A stretch of 64,000 nucleotides of DNA from Sanderia malayensis (GCA_013076295.1 RQOL01000876.1:2728001-2792000), one strand, 5' to 3'; counted from the stretch's first letter, positions 23,218-35,740 are shown. Numbers and translations: made by a program. Notes: a model not told the origin generated them from the sequence alone.

Positions 23218-23790
23218 AGTGATACACAAAACACTGTGAGTAGTATTACGTCATGCATACTCCTGCGCAGTAGCCTATATATGGCACTGCGCATACATGC
23301 CCACCTTTAGGGCACTCTAACCCTAACCCTAACCCTAACCCTAATCCTAAATGACACACAAAACACTGTGAGTAGTATTACGTCATGCATACTCCTGCGC
23401 AGTAGCCTAAATATGGCACTGCGCATACACGCCCACCTTTAGGGCACTCTAATCCTAACCCTAACCCTAACCCTAATCCTAAATGACACACCAGACTAAA
23501 CCCTAATCCTAAGTGACACACCAGACACTGTGAGTAGTATTACGTCATGCATACTCCTGCGCAGTAGCCTATATATGACACTGCGCATACACACCCACTT
23601 TTAGGGTACTCTAATCCTAACCCTAATCCTAACCCTAACCCTAACCTTAATCCTAATCCTAATCCCAACCCTGACCTGATACACCCTACACTGTGAGTAC
23701 TATTACGTCATGCAAGCTCCTGCGTATTAACCAATCTAGGGTACTGCGCATAAACGCCCACCTTTAGGACATTCAATTTACAAATTGATC
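23218..23790. repeat. composite tandem repeat containing TTAGGG-type arrays
   Basis: Four copies of ACTGTGAGTAGTATTACGTC start at 23232, 23365, 23527 and 23690 (the last with TACT for TAGT; spacing 133, 162 and 163 bp). Each continues GCATACTCCTGCGCAGTAGC, then a TATATA-centred ACTGCGCA, then CACCTTTAGG(G) and stretches of CCCTAA or its variant CCTAAT. The CCCTAA runs are the C strand of the TTAGGG telomere repeat. A worn fifth copy (TCCTGCGCAGTAACC...TACTGCG...CCTTTAGG) lies at 24,089-24,146. Confidence 0.85.
23235..23296. promoter_or_regulatory. CRE-like and palindromic GCGC motifs within the composite repeat
   Basis: The first copy contains TTACGTCA (a CREB/ATF-type half-consensus) followed by TGCGCAGT...ACTGCGCA, a palindrome around TATATA that resembles paired NRF1 half sites. 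The set recurs in the other copies about 0.5 to 1 kb upstream of the MLX start codon. The regulatory role is inference only. Confidence 0.3.
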
Positions 23791-24241
23791 AAAACACAAA
23801 CTAGATGTCCTGATCAGGTTTTGAACCAGTGGTCTTCAGCTTAGTTTGCAGGTAAGTTACCATTAGTCTACAGTAGGGCTTCCCAGCAGAAGAGAATATC
23901 ATGAAGTCAAAGTTCTGCTTCTTATTTCTTAGCGAAAACCACTAGTACGATCTGATTATTGGTTTTACATCACAGCAGCACTCATTTTAACAATGTTAAC
24001 AGCTAGTTTTTAATTTTTTAATTCTAAATTTTAAATTTTAAATTGAAATTTTTTTTAGCTATTTATTGTTTTATTTTTATGCATAAATCCTCCTGCGCAG
24101 TAACCTATATATATGTTACTGCGTATGCTGCCCGCCCTCCTTTAGGCCACACGACATCTATTTTTGTCACGTTTTTTCTTTAGTAGGTAAGATATTTGAC
24201 GGATTTAAAGCATGGGAAAATGAGAAACGAGGGCAAGTGAC

Positions 24242-24871
24242 ATGAATAACGATCTTCAATTGTTATCAAGTATAAAGTCAGAAATAATAGAACAACAAGA
24301 TTCACGACGATCAGAGAATGGCGATGATATGATGGAGCTGTTTGACGATCATGATTCTCCACGTAAGAAACAATCTCACATTGCAGCAGAACAAAAGAGA
24401 AGAGATGCCATTAAAAAAGGATATGATCATTTGCAGTCTATTGTTCCTGGTTGTAAAATTGGTGATTTTGGAAGTAATACATCTAAGATAAGCCAGGCTA
24501 GAGTTTTACAGAAGTCACTTGAACATATGAAATTACTTTTATCACAAAAACAACAACAAGATGAAGAGTTGGCTGCTTTAGAAAAGGAAGTAGAAGGACT
24601 GAAGATAATGAAAGAAAATTATGAGCAACTTGTTCAAAGTAGCCAGCTGCAAGTTCAAGAATCGAATGAAGTGTCAGAAGAAGAAAAATTGATTGTATTC
24701 ATGAAAATAATTGAATCAATGTGGCAAACATTTAAAAATAGTATTTCTGTTGCATCTTTTCAAATGCTTTCAAGTTCTATCTTCGGTTGGTTGGAAAAAT
24801 ACTGCAAGCCACATCTGTTGAAAGATATTGTTGTTACTTCCATGAGATCCTCGTTTACTGATAAGAAATAA
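24242..24871 (+). CDS. MLX: MLX-like bHLH-leucine zipper transcription factor
   Basis: MLX is the obligate dimer partner of MondoA/ChREBP and some MAD proteins, binding E-box or carbohydrate response elements to link nutrient state to transcription. This 209-residue frame has the basic region HIAAEQKRRDAIKKGYDHLQ with the E-box-reading H, E and R residues, a loop, helix 2 (SKISQARVLQKSLEHMK), a zipper (about residues 98-130, LAALEKEVEGLKIMKENYEQL) and the MLX-specific C-terminal dimerisation/cytoplasmic domain (ISVASFQMLSSSIFGWLE, YCKPHLLKDIVV). It is a complete single exon with no intron, unlike its intron-rich neighbours. AATAAA occurs at the stop codon (24866-24871). A TTAGGG composite repeat lies upstream. 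Alternatives such as MAX or MNT are excluded by the C-terminal domain. Confidence 0.93.
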   Translation: MNNDLQLLSSIKSEIIEQQDSRRSENGDDMMELFDDHDSPRKKQSHIAAEQKRRDAIKKGYDHLQSIVPGCKIGDFGSNTSKISQARVLQKSLEHMKLLLSQKQQQDEELAALEKEVEGLKIMKENYEQLVQSSQLQVQESNEVSEEEKLIVFMKIIESMWQTFKNSISVASFQMLSSSIFGWLEKYCKPHLLKDIVVTSMRSSFTDKK

Positions 24872-25351
24872 ACGTTAATCAATCTCTTCACACGATGTTA
24901 TTTGGGGAAAAAACTTTTGCATTTTAAGAAACAATATTTGTCCTTTAATTCTTAAGGTATAGCAATGATAAATTTATGTTATATAATTCTTTGATGTTAT
25001 TTATACCTATTGCTTTTGCTTTTGGGGAACAGCAAAATAGATGCTGCAGTTTTCAAATGAAAATGACTTTAATTGGGAAGGATAGGAAATTTAAATCAGT
25101 TGGAATCTAGTGGCTCACATCGGCTGGAAACTGGAGGAAATACCAGAAGGTACATAAAGATGGGAGAAACTTGTGACCATTTTAAGGATATTATTCCCGT
25201 GGGTCCTGTTCCCAGCGTCTGAGATGGGCAGATTACACAGCACGAAATCTACTCAACCAGCATGCAATTAGACGAATATTCATCTTGCAACAGCTGAAAG
25301 TGTAAATCAATCTGTGTTTATTTTGCTATTTTTTAACGATTGAAATAAGAA
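24872..25351. other. MLX 3' flank and upstream region of next gene
   Basis: No exon or repeat is evident in these 480 bases. They presumably hold the MLX 3' UTR and the promoter of the 25352 gene, which runs in the same direction. Confidence 0.4.
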
Positions 25352-28300
25352 ATGGAGAACCTGAATGTTGAGTCTTTAATTATAGATATCGTGCAGTGTA
25401 CTAATGGATCACAAGAATATGCTTTACTTGGCAAACTGCTTCAATTTTTCAAATACCAGCCTTACCACTTATGTTCACCAACGCAACAAGAAGATTTGGA
25501 AAAATTGTTCTTGGAAAAGTTGAATTTATCGGAAATAGAAATATCAAGTTTTCCTTCAGAAATATTGAAGAAGAAAAGCTTGCTAAATGTCTTAACTTTT
25601 TACATTTTTCGAAGGCGTTTTGGATGGTCAGAAATATCAATTATCGACTGCCATGAAAAATCAGTCAGCGACAGAAGCAGGACACCTGGTCAGCAAACTC
25701 CGTCTCCGTCAAATTTTCGTTGTGAAGAATTTGATAAGTTAAATTCTAGAAATGAACAATTACCATTTATTCAAGAATCCGAATTAAAGACAAAGCTAAA
25801 TGCAATACTGGATGACTTTATTCAAATGTAAGTTTTGGGGCTCTATTTTTGTCAAAGTGAAGTGCTTTGATATTTTACATTCTTCTGATTGATTGTAAAT
25901 TTTATTTCAAAAATCATTTTTAAACAGATATGCATCTGAAGAGATAATATCTTGTCCAACTTTGGAAGCATACAAATATGCCTTAAAGAAAGGTGGTTGT
26001 TTACTTAAGTATTTTATCATATATCAATCATTGTACTTCTATATGCATATTGTTTGTTTTGTTTGAAGTGTGAAATTATTGTTGTTGTTGTAATAAAGTT
26101 AATATATTTCCAAGAAAGGTGAAAATAAGTATTACATAAATGCTTTTTAATTTTAGCACATGGTTTTGCTGTTGTGCGAAGTCAGTTGTTGTGTCATGTT
26201 TTTCAGTGGTTTTCAATGATTATTTCTGAAACAACTATAATAAATGATGAGGAATTTATTCTTGTTAAGGTTTGTATGCATTCATATATTCTAATTTTAA
26301 TTTGCATGAGCTTATTCTTTCAAGAACATCATTCTTCTATCTTCTATATTTTTAGCTTATGTTAAGTTTTTCTTCTAGTTATTAACAGTTTCTGGTGTAA
26401 CTGATATCTGGTCAGCAATAAGGATTTCTTGCATAGCAAAACTTCCAGTTTTTATTCAACATTTCACAATTCAGCAACTGAAGGACATATTTCAAACATT
26501 GATAGAGGTATGAAAATTACTTCAAATTACAGAACTTTCTAATATCCTATGCAATTGTATTCTTTGCTGGTTTACTTTCTTTGATCTACTGAAGAATAAT
26601 ATGTGAGGTTGAATCTCACTTCTTTCATTCAGATGTGTCACAGGGATGATGATCTTCCTTGGCAAACAAAAGAAGGAGCTATAATGGGTAAAACTTGTAA
26701 TTTTCTTATAGATTTTCAAAAATCCTGTTTTCATGGAGCTTGGTTATTTGAAAAATTGTTGTTTGAGATGACTGGCAGTGGAGATGGCAGATCTCAATTG
26801 TCTGTTAGAGTTATTTTAGCTTTGTGAAAAACAATTATATGTGAAAACCAAGCTTGATTTTTTAGAGCTATACTAATGGAAAGTTATTTTTCTCCTTTTT
26901 TAGCTATTGGGAAAATTTTGCAATGTTTTAAGTTTGCTGCTGTTCCTAGCTCTGTTTTTGGAAGGCAGGAAATCTCAGCTGGTGCAGTTATCTGCCAGAA
27001 GGTAAATTTAAATTGTTTTATATTGCACTATATATTTCTGTGGTGCATTGCTGCTCTGTATATCTCAACATTCATGATAAATACAACATTGTGCAAAGCA
27101 GATGTAACAATGACTGATTTTCTTCTGTTTATAGTTTGGCAATCATCATTTCAAGTTGATGCCATCATTTATAACAGAACCATTACAAAAAGTTATTTAT
27201 AAATTGCTGTCTAGTAATCAATTGAGTATCAGAGAGCATGCAAACAAAGCATTTTCATATTTTCTATTACGTTCTGAATTTCCAGTGAGTAATTTTGTTC
27301 CAAATTGTGTTGTTTATTTTTATTAGTGAAAGTATAGTTGCTCAAAATATCATATTTTGATTTTTATGCAACATGTTTTATCATGTGGAGACTTAATTTT
27401 TGCCCATTCTTATCCATTTGCAGCAAGTATTCAAGTCATTTAAAGATGTCCTACTTCACCTTGCAAAAGAAGCATTATCTAACATTGATTCAGTGAGTAC
27501 TCTGATACAGTATTCAATTTTCAATAACATTGTTCTTACCTATGTATCATATCCAGTCTTCTGAAGAAAAGTATAGTTATAATTTGACATTTTTGTTTCA
27601 GCACACAAAGAAAATAAAGTTCTCTGATGCAAGTCATGTTGAAGGTTTCTTAAGACTAGCTGAGTTTCTGATACGGGTATGGAATCATGCTTCTTTTACT
27701 TTTTTAATTATTTGAGCTCATTTTCATTTTAGTTTTCATGTTGATTTATTTGTGATGTATATATTTTTGTTATTCTTTTCAGCAAATACCTATTCAATAC
27801 ATTTTGAATAGCTGGCAATTTTGTTTTGCTACATTCTCTTATTATTTAATGCATCCTGCTTCAACCATACGACAAGCATCAAGCTCTGTTTTCAAATATT
27901 TGGGTATGTCTTTCATTTCTTGATCATTCGTTTGGAAGTTATGGGACATTTGCTCTTAAAAATGGCATTGCAAAAACATTTTCTTGGTTTCAGTTGCAAA
28001 GCAAACTTCAAATTTGCTGCTTCCAATAAAAGCTATTACAAGTTTGATATTAGGATGGAAGACAGATGTTGCTAGCTTAAAAGACTGTAAAGTAGATGAA
28101 AAATTTAAAGGCAGCCTGCCTCCACAACGAAGTAGTATTCAATGTTTACAGATGAAGTCAATTGGTAAGGATTTCATTGTTTAACCAAATATATACCTCA
28201 GGTGTATTTGAATTCATTTTTTGAGAAAGGAGTAAGCTATTTTGTTACTTCAAATGTCAATGTCGTTATGAGGATCAAATAGTAGTTGTGAGGCACAACC

Positions 28301-31300
28301 AGTCATAGTAGACTTAGGTAGGGCCATGGCTGTAACAATCTTATTTTTCACATAACCTAAATGATCTCACTGGTTTTGTATACTTTCGAGCATGGAGATT
28401 CAGAATCCGAGTTGGGACCATGTTGGAACATGGGGATTTAATGAGCATAAAATGAGCATAAAAGCTGCACTGATCTCTCTTTCGTGAATACCCTTGAGAG
28501 AACTATATTTAAATCGTTCTTGATCAAATTAGAAGTGGCGATATCCTGTCATGGTGCTGCAAAATAGTTCGTTTGTGGAAACAGCCTTTTATCAACTACA
28601 ATCAGATTGTTACAGCCATTGCCTTGCTTAACTTGAAAATCAGTATTTTGAAGCTAATACAAACAAAGCCCGTCAGACACAGCTGTCTCAAGAAGCTTAG
28701 GAGGGCTGGCATTATAAGAGTTTTAGCACAAGAGCACTAGTATGCGGATCCATTCTTGTAAAAATGCCACCTTCAGTAAAAAAACTACGTTTGAAAATGT
28801 AACTTCTTTTAAGCTTAGCTATTTTACCATCAGTTGTATTTACTCATGTGCGCCAATTCAAGAATGCGCGAAAACATGAAAGAATGGTGCGCTAATTTAC
28901 GTACGCGCGAATTATAATGCAGCCAAGGTATCAAGGTACCTGTGTGTATGTCATATGAGTGACTATGTACTTCATATTTTTAGATGAAGTCAGTATAACT
29001 GAGCTTTGGGAGTGGAGAGAGGGAAGGCTTCTTGCCTATGAACTTATATTGAAATTTTTGATTACAAATCACATACATTATACTTTTCCTGCACATACAA
29101 TAACACATGCTACTGATCAAAAGATTTCTCCAAGGTAAGTTTTTGCATTCTTCTTCATATTTACATCTTCAATTTCTGTAAATCATCTTTTTTTATTTGA
29201 TTTTGTCAGCCATTATTTATTTTAACAGTTTGGAGCATGCTAACAAGCATCAAAAACTGTCAGTAAGCCATAACTTTGGTTCCCCAGCAAAAACGTCAGT
29301 TACTACAAGACATGAAGGATTGTCCAGATCATTAACAATGGTAAGCGTGTTAGTGCTTGTTTTATCATGCCATTCCGTTGTTATGATAAGTGTTTATAAT
29401 AGATAATGAGAATAGAAGTTCTCTACCGATCAAAGACTGTTCTAATATGTATCTCTCGAAACGTCACACACACAGGCACTATTGTTCAGGAAATGATAAA
29501 ATTCTATTCGTAACTATTATTATAATCAGTGATTATATTATCATGTAGGAATGTGATCCTATTACACAACAGTTGATCTCGTCCTTAGCTAGCAAGGAAA
29601 AACTTACAGACCAAGTAAGCACATTTTTTTTTTCGTTTTTCGAAACCGTTTTTTGGTTTTCTATATATGTAATCTTATTAATATATATTATATAGTCATC
29701 GTCAAGTAAACATATTGTTATTCCGCAGACATCTTCACTCCTTGAAGCATTCAAGAAAAAAGACAAATTTGCATCAGTGAGTTTAAATATATTTGATGAA
29801 TAGTTTTCAGAGATGTACAATTTGTTATTTATTATTGTTTTGTGTTTATGTATTTTGTAGAGCTTTGACGATTTAAATGACGAATATTCCTCAGGTAAGG
29901 GCATAAGGGTAATGTTTGGATAAGAGCATGTTTTGAAAATCTTTTTATTCATATAATGTACGTACACTTTGTTTTTCCTTTGTTCATTTTTTTTCTTGTT
30001 TATTTGTTTATAGGATATCAGCAATATTGTCAAATTACCGAAAAACTAGTAGCAGATTTCGAAGCATTAAGGTATTATAATATTTATATCGAACTAGTTT
30101 ATATTTGACAATGTAATTAATAAGATGTCCTGTTTAATTTCTCTCTTCTCTTGAAGTATGGAAAAAACACAACTTTGTGCTGATATGAGCTTAAATGAAG
30201 AAGATTTTTCGTTTGGAAGAATATTAATTCAAGTAAGATATGATTTGAAATTCTGTTAAAATTTAGTTGCAATAACAATACGCAGCACTAAGCTTTGGAT
30301 ATTTTTTTATTTTTAGATTTTTATACAAACATTGGAAAGCCTGGATGATGCAAGATGGGAATTACGTCGAATGGCTTGTCAGGTATAACGAAGAAAATGA
30401 TATTTTGATTTTCTGTTATATTGAGTAACTATTTACACACTTTTTATAAAGATACTTTTAATGAGCCTCGATATTTTCCATCATTATTTTTAAATTTTTA
30501 TTATGATTGGCAATTTTGAGCCTCGATATTCTGATATGTATTTATCCAAAAATATAATAATACAACAAAAACGTGGTTTTATTTTGCAGGTTTTGCCTTT
30601 GATATCGGAAAGCATACGATTTTACGATGCTAAAATACTGGAGAACTTTTGGAAGTCATGTTTATCTGTGAATGCAAGCAAATTAACGTTTGGGGCCTGT
30701 TTGTCGTTGAAAGATTCTGTGACGCATGCAGCTCGACTTGTAAAGTATTTTGAAAAGCCACCAGGATTTTGGAAGGTAGCTATATCATTATATTAAACCT
30801 GTTAATGATGATATCATGATGTTAAGGTGTTGTGTACTAAATAACTACGTAATCTTATATTTTTAAAGGACGTAGATCGCTGTCGAATAGCTGCTGGAGA
30901 AATCGTTGCAATTATTAATGAAGGATTATTCCAACTTCTAATTAAGGTGTGTATTGTTTTTTCTTTTTGTATTTTTATCTATCATCGTGTACTAAATCCT
31001 GTAATATCTTTTTGCTTGTTAGGTTGCTGCAATCATTCAAAGACAAAGTCTGGATAAATTAACAATTGTTGCCATGGAAGTATTGATTTTGAGTGCCATC
31101 AATTTTCCACAAGTAAATATTGCTGTGTATTATCTATTATCCATATGATCAATTGTCTCCATCATTGGTTATTTTTGAACTTTTAATGTATATATTTTTT
31201 TTATTTTCAGACTTTTTCGCACAATCCTGTGCTATCAGATGTTATTAACAAATTAGCCAGCTTATTTGTGCAAGCTTTTCCCCAAGATGATTATGGTTTG

Positions 31301-33311
31301 CATGATTGTTCAAACAATTTTCTTTTTCTATTCTACTTTTTATTCTTTTATTGATCTTTATTTAACCACATACTTCGATGTGTTATGTTTAGCTACCTAT
31401 ATTACTGAAAAATTGCATCTGAAGATTGGTAAGTTGGATATTCCGAGGAAGGGATTTTTGAGGTGCGTTATTTGCGTAGTTTTGTTCACCGCTTTGTTAC
31501 TCAGAATTTTCTATATGAATTGAGTATTTTTAGCAAACTTATTTGGATCTGTTACTTTGTAGTTGTATCGCAAAAGGAAGCTCTACTGGAACAACAATTG
31601 AACAGGTACTTCTAAAACCAACTACCTTGACAAGACTATTGCAATTCTATTTACGACTGTATTTATTCAGAATGCATTATAACTGCATTATTTTGAATAC
31701 TCTTACATAATTGAGGCACAAATTTTATTTTCTTCTTTTTTCCAAGGTGCAGGGATTTTTTTATTTGGAATTACAAAACCTTTTACCATCTTTTATTCGC
31801 CATGTACCAGGTGAACTTACGGTAGGTAATATTTATCAGGTCTTTTATTTTATTATTATTAACCTTACTGTTAATTAGAGTTTCAGCTTCACATTTTTGT
31901 TATTAATTTACAGATATTGTTACTGCCAATAATCATCAAAGAGATTCAGTTATTGATAGAAACATCCCTTGACGTTGCACAATTATTCCAAACGTGTGTA
32001 CTTTTTTGTTTTATCATTTATTGTTATAAACAGTATTGATCACTGAGATGGTATTACATGAAGAATTTCTGTCTTTTACAGATGTCATGAGATTCTGAAA
32101 TACACTACATCTGTACTAAACGAAAGTATTCAGTAAGCAGCGCCATTTTATGCTATCTTTGAGTTTATATATATATATACAACCAGAGTATAACATTAGG
32201 TATTCATATCTTGAATTCCTTTCAAGTGAACATGATGATAAATGCAAAATTAAAGATTTGGAAAATATAAAAGAGGTTCTTCACCATGCTTGCATATCCA
32301 TTTGTCACCTTATCCAAACAAAGGTATGCTGCAAACTTGTTTGTAATCTTTTGCTCATTGTATCTTTTGAAATACTTAACACAATACTTTTACTTTTTAT
32401 TTTCAGACTCTTGAGCTACATTTTCTTCGCAATTGCTTTGACTTGCTGCTGAGTATTGTACGTATCGTAAAGAGCAATGAAGATATCAAGACCATTTTCA
32501 ATGCAATATTTTCGATGTTAAGTTCGGTAAGTGTTCCTATTTGTCCGTTTTATTGTGTTGTGTGTGGGACTTTGCTATTCTTTATAACATTATAGCTTCT
32601 TTCTTAGGATGATGCCCTGCTCAATATTTCTGATACTTTGATTAATAAGAATGACTCAAATGAAGAATTTTTAAGAATACGATTATTATCAAATGATATA
32701 CGACAAAGTCCGATTGATCGTGCTCATAACACATGCGATGACGATGACTATGATGGTTGGTTTTTTCATTTTATCACAATGGACAATTCTGTACTCTTGC
32801 AGTCCTAGTTAAATCAATTTGTCTCATTCAAACAGGAACAGAACGAAATCTTTTTGAATCTCAAGCACTTTACCATACAAAAGCTGATAATATAATAGAA
32901 GAACTAACAAATGCATCCTCTTCAAATGCAAATACAGATTCGTCATATCAAGACGATTCTGATTCTGATTGGGATGATGACTGGGAGGATACACAAGAGG
33001 TTGGTTGCTTTTACTTACTGTTTCACTCAATTTCTTATTATTAATGTTATTTCCTATTGTCACATCATATAATATTTTTAGCAGGATGAATCTGATCATC
33101 GTCATATTATTGAATCTTTTCTTGCGAGTCTTCGTGAAATAATTACAGCTTACCCTAAAGGTAAGACAACTTATCGTTCTCTTATCCTTTATTTCTATTT
33201 AACAACATTATTCCGATATATTGATACTCTTATCTCCATTTTGTAGATACATTGCACGAAGATGAATTGGGATTATTTAACAGAATATTGAAACATAAAA
33301 AATTAATGTAA
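25352..33311 (+). CDS. large alpha-helical (HEAT/ARM-like) protein of unknown identity
   Basis: I did not recognise this gene. At least 20 exons splice in frame by eye. Exon 1 (25352-25827) starts MENLNVESLIIDIVQC. Then come 25928-25992, 26157 to about 26270 (FAVVRSQLLCHVFQW), about 26380-26510 (TDIWSAIRISCIAKLPVF), about 26635 on (DDDLPWQTKEGAIM, continued by AIGKILQCFKFA at about 26904), about 27135-27285 (SSNQLSIREHANKAFSYFLL), then exons to about 32,990 and the last two (about 33,083-33,160; about 33,247-33,311). Repeated paired amphipathic helices and motifs such as SIREHANKAF and SIRLRI-like blocks suggest an alpha-solenoid scaffold of roughly 1,000 residues or more. Near the C-terminus lies an acidic tract (DDSDSDWDDDWEDTQE). 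No catalytic motif, signal peptide or convincing membrane segment is seen. An 800-bp intron (about 28,170-28,980) holds no other gene I can recognise. The gene is convergent with the PX gene, stops 155 bp apart. Confidence 0.7.
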
Positions 33312-33466
33312 AGGTGAGCTTTATATTCAACACCAGTTGGATCAGTTCTACAAATCAAAACATTATTAACCCCAATAGTTCTATGTGCTGAAACATATTT
33401 GTTTGATATGTTTTTCGTCCAATGACTGATATAAATGTACAAAACATAATCAGTCACATGACGATT

Positions 33467-34637
33467 TTAATCGTGTACAAATGTTTGATTATCGTAACTG
33501 CCTTTTACATTGACGTTCTTCTCACCTAAACACGAAAATAAAACGTCTTTATCCATCATCTATCTTGATATATCAAGTGAACTATGGAGAATATTAATGG
33601 CTCACCTGTATTTGACGCTATTTTCATATTTTCAAACAAAAGCTTCAATTTCTCGTCAGTTTCATTCGGATCACCTGGTCTGGCACTAAAAAATGCTTGT
33701 GCTGGATAGCTTTCACAAATTGTTTCAATTTTCATCAATTCATTGATGTAGGTTTCAATTAAAGGCAGTCTTTCTTCTGCTAATCTCATGTCATTTTTAA
33801 ACCACTTTTTCCCTTTGAGATAAATTAAATATGCTGTTAAAGCAGAGCCTATTTTAGTTTGGTTCTGAGAGGGTATATCAAATGACTCTCGACACGACCA
33901 ACCGGAAATCTCAAATTTATTGCTAAAATTCAGCGCAAATAAATTGTTCATTATAGTGACAGAATATCAACACATCGTTAACAGAACAATGCATTTGTAT
34001 GACATGTGCACCTCTTTGCGAAGGTTAAAACAATTATTATGTTTGATTTGATTGGGATCATACTTGATGTCCGTAATTACCGTAATTAATTGTCCATAAT
34101 AGCTATAATCTGTTATAGAGGGAGGAGGGAGGCACGTTCAGTCATTTCCTCGTTTGTGTTTGGCATTGTAAGTTGGCCATGGTATGATGAAGGAAGGTGG
34201 TCCATAGTAGTACAATAAAAATGGACACTAATACGAAAAGGTGGGCAATCGTAGCAAAAGTTAAGAAAAGGACTATTTAAGCATTTTATACCTGGTAGCC
34301 CTGGTATAATTCTTGGCTGATTTAAGGCTCCTGCCTCGGATTTGAAAGTATCTAGCAACCAGCAATGATATCTAAAGAAATCATCATAATCTCTACTAAT
34401 AAATGATATCTTTGAGTCATTCCATTTTATTTCTATAATGAAATTAAATCGCGGTGAAGTCCTTTCACTCAGTTGAAGCTTATTTATACCAATAATTTTG
34501 CCTTGAATAACGTGTCTTTCACTTGTAATATTTGACATAATTGGAGATGCCTCCAAATTATTAAAATCATCATCTGGTTCATCAGCTTGCGGCATTACTA
34601 TTTCGTTGATTGTTCTGGGCGAAGTTGTTGTCCCCAT
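33467..34637 (-). CDS. PX-domain protein (NCF1/NOXO1/SH3PXD2-like PX)
   Basis: PX domains bind phosphoinositides on membranes. Exons 34292-34637, 33606-33812 and 33467-33525 join in frame to about 203 residues. The PX core includes the lipid-binding basic/aromatic motif FISRDYDDFFRYHCWL (about residues 77-92), the proline loop RIIPGLPG and the helical end RLPLIETYINELMK then AFFSARPGDP. That last phrase resembles the PX ends of p47phox, NOXO1 and TKS proteins (FF.ARP.D). Unlike those proteins there is no SH3 domain: the last exon adds only GEKNVNVKGSYDNQTF and stops. The start ATG at 34637 begins MGTTTSPRTINE. An alternative acceptor further upstream breaks the frame, which is why exon 2 is placed at 33812. 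It could be a lone PX protein or a short isoform. Confidence 0.78.
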
Positions 34638-34916
34638 TTCGTCTTTCGTTTCATTTCAACTTTGACAAATCCCACACCATTGTTTATATTCGCTTTAATA
34701 ACCAATTGTCTTCCAACCTTTAAAGGATTAAAGAAAGACAGAATTAAAGCAAGTTTTGCATTGCGTCCATGTTATTTTCGTTATTGTTTGATTGCATTGC
34801 ATTTGCCCGACCCTGTCATCCCTATTCCTGTGATTGTGTTGTGCTCTACTTCCTTCCGCTTCCACTGTGATGACATATGAAAGGCTGCCGGCCGATATTG
34901 AGTATGACGTAGTTTT

Positions 34917-34928
34917 GGCGCATGCGTT
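34917..34928. promoter_or_regulatory. NRF1-like site
   Basis: GGCGCATGCGTT is a near match to the palindromic NRF1 consensus YGCGCATGCGCR, 280 bp upstream of the PX gene start. A TGACGTAG CRE-like octamer lies just before it. The motif match is seen; the function is inferred. Confidence 0.35.
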
Positions 34929-35467
34929 TGCATTCCTCCCCACGTTTGATTGGTCAGAATTAATATGTAAGATTTGAAACTGGGCATGGCCTGGTCGGTG
35001 ACCATTGTCCGTGCTAAATGCTATTGGGATTTTTTGGCTCAATTTCGGCCGGAGCACACCGAGCGCTAAAGTCGAGAGATTTAGAGGCAATCGATGTTCC
35101 ATTGGCAAAATGAGGAAAGAGGGTGAGCTTTAGTGGCTGCTCGGCACGTGGCATAGGTTCCCCCGGGGAAGATAGGGTCTCGCCGTTTTTTTGGCGAAAT
35201 TTTATTGGAACCGGGTTATTGTTAAAAATGTTCAATGAAGTTTTCACATTGTTTGCTTTCTTTACATTAGTGATAACCAAATACATTATTGAAGGCATGT
35301 CTGAATCTTCTCGGAGAAGTATTGTACGCCGTTGATGGACTCAACGGTCTCAACTTCTTCCGAGAAGTTTTCACTGCCTTCAGCAACTGCTTGTGCACAA
35401 TCTGTGAATATTTGCATTTTTGGTCTCTTCAGATCTTCTGATGTTGTGCTCGTGGGAGACTTTGAGG

Positions 35468-35479
35468 TGCGCATGCGAA
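35468..35479. promoter_or_regulatory. NRF1-like site
   Basis: TGCGCATGCGAA is a near-consensus NRF1 site about 270 bp before the 35741 ATG of the candidate spliced transcript. It may mark the core promoter of a divergent promoter pair. Confidence 0.35.
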
Positions 35480-35740
35480 ATGCTTTTGCATTGAAGCTTG
35501 TATCTGGTCAGCGGTCGTTAAATTTATTGTTTTTCTGCTTTGGCATTGTCATTCATTTCCGGTTGATATGCGAATAATTTACCTAATATGGTTTTATGAG
35601 TGACCAATCAGTGAAGTGAGGGAAAGGCGTGTAAATTCTTGTGCACGCCATTTCTCTGGTCTTTTGATTGCTGCCAGTCACGAAAAGAAGGTTGAACTTT
35701 GCAGCCTGCAGAAGACACCAGCTGTTGCAGTGGAAACAAA

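Larger units (their letters stand above)
34638..35740. other. divergent intergenic region
   Basis: This region separates the minus-strand PX gene from a possible plus-strand transcript at 35741. It is less AT-rich than its surroundings (patches at about 34,800-35,180). Several overlapping open frames of up to 126 codons exist on both strands, none with recognisable family features, so I do not call genes. Two NRF1-like sites lie here (separate entries). Confidence 0.4.

Noticed and set aside
28190..28985. Nested gene in the large intron of the unidentified solenoid gene
   Set aside because: I found no open frame or RNA-gene structure beyond chance in this 800-bp intron.
24242..33311. Operon of MLX and the following plus-strand gene
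   Set aside because: They are separated by about 480 bp with a poly(A)-type signal at the MLX stop. I saw no trans-splice acceptor evidence strong enough.
35014..35474. Protein-coding genes in the 34.7-35.6 kb region
   Set aside because: Several overlapping frames exist on both strands in a less AT-rich patch, but none shows family motifs or matching splice sites.
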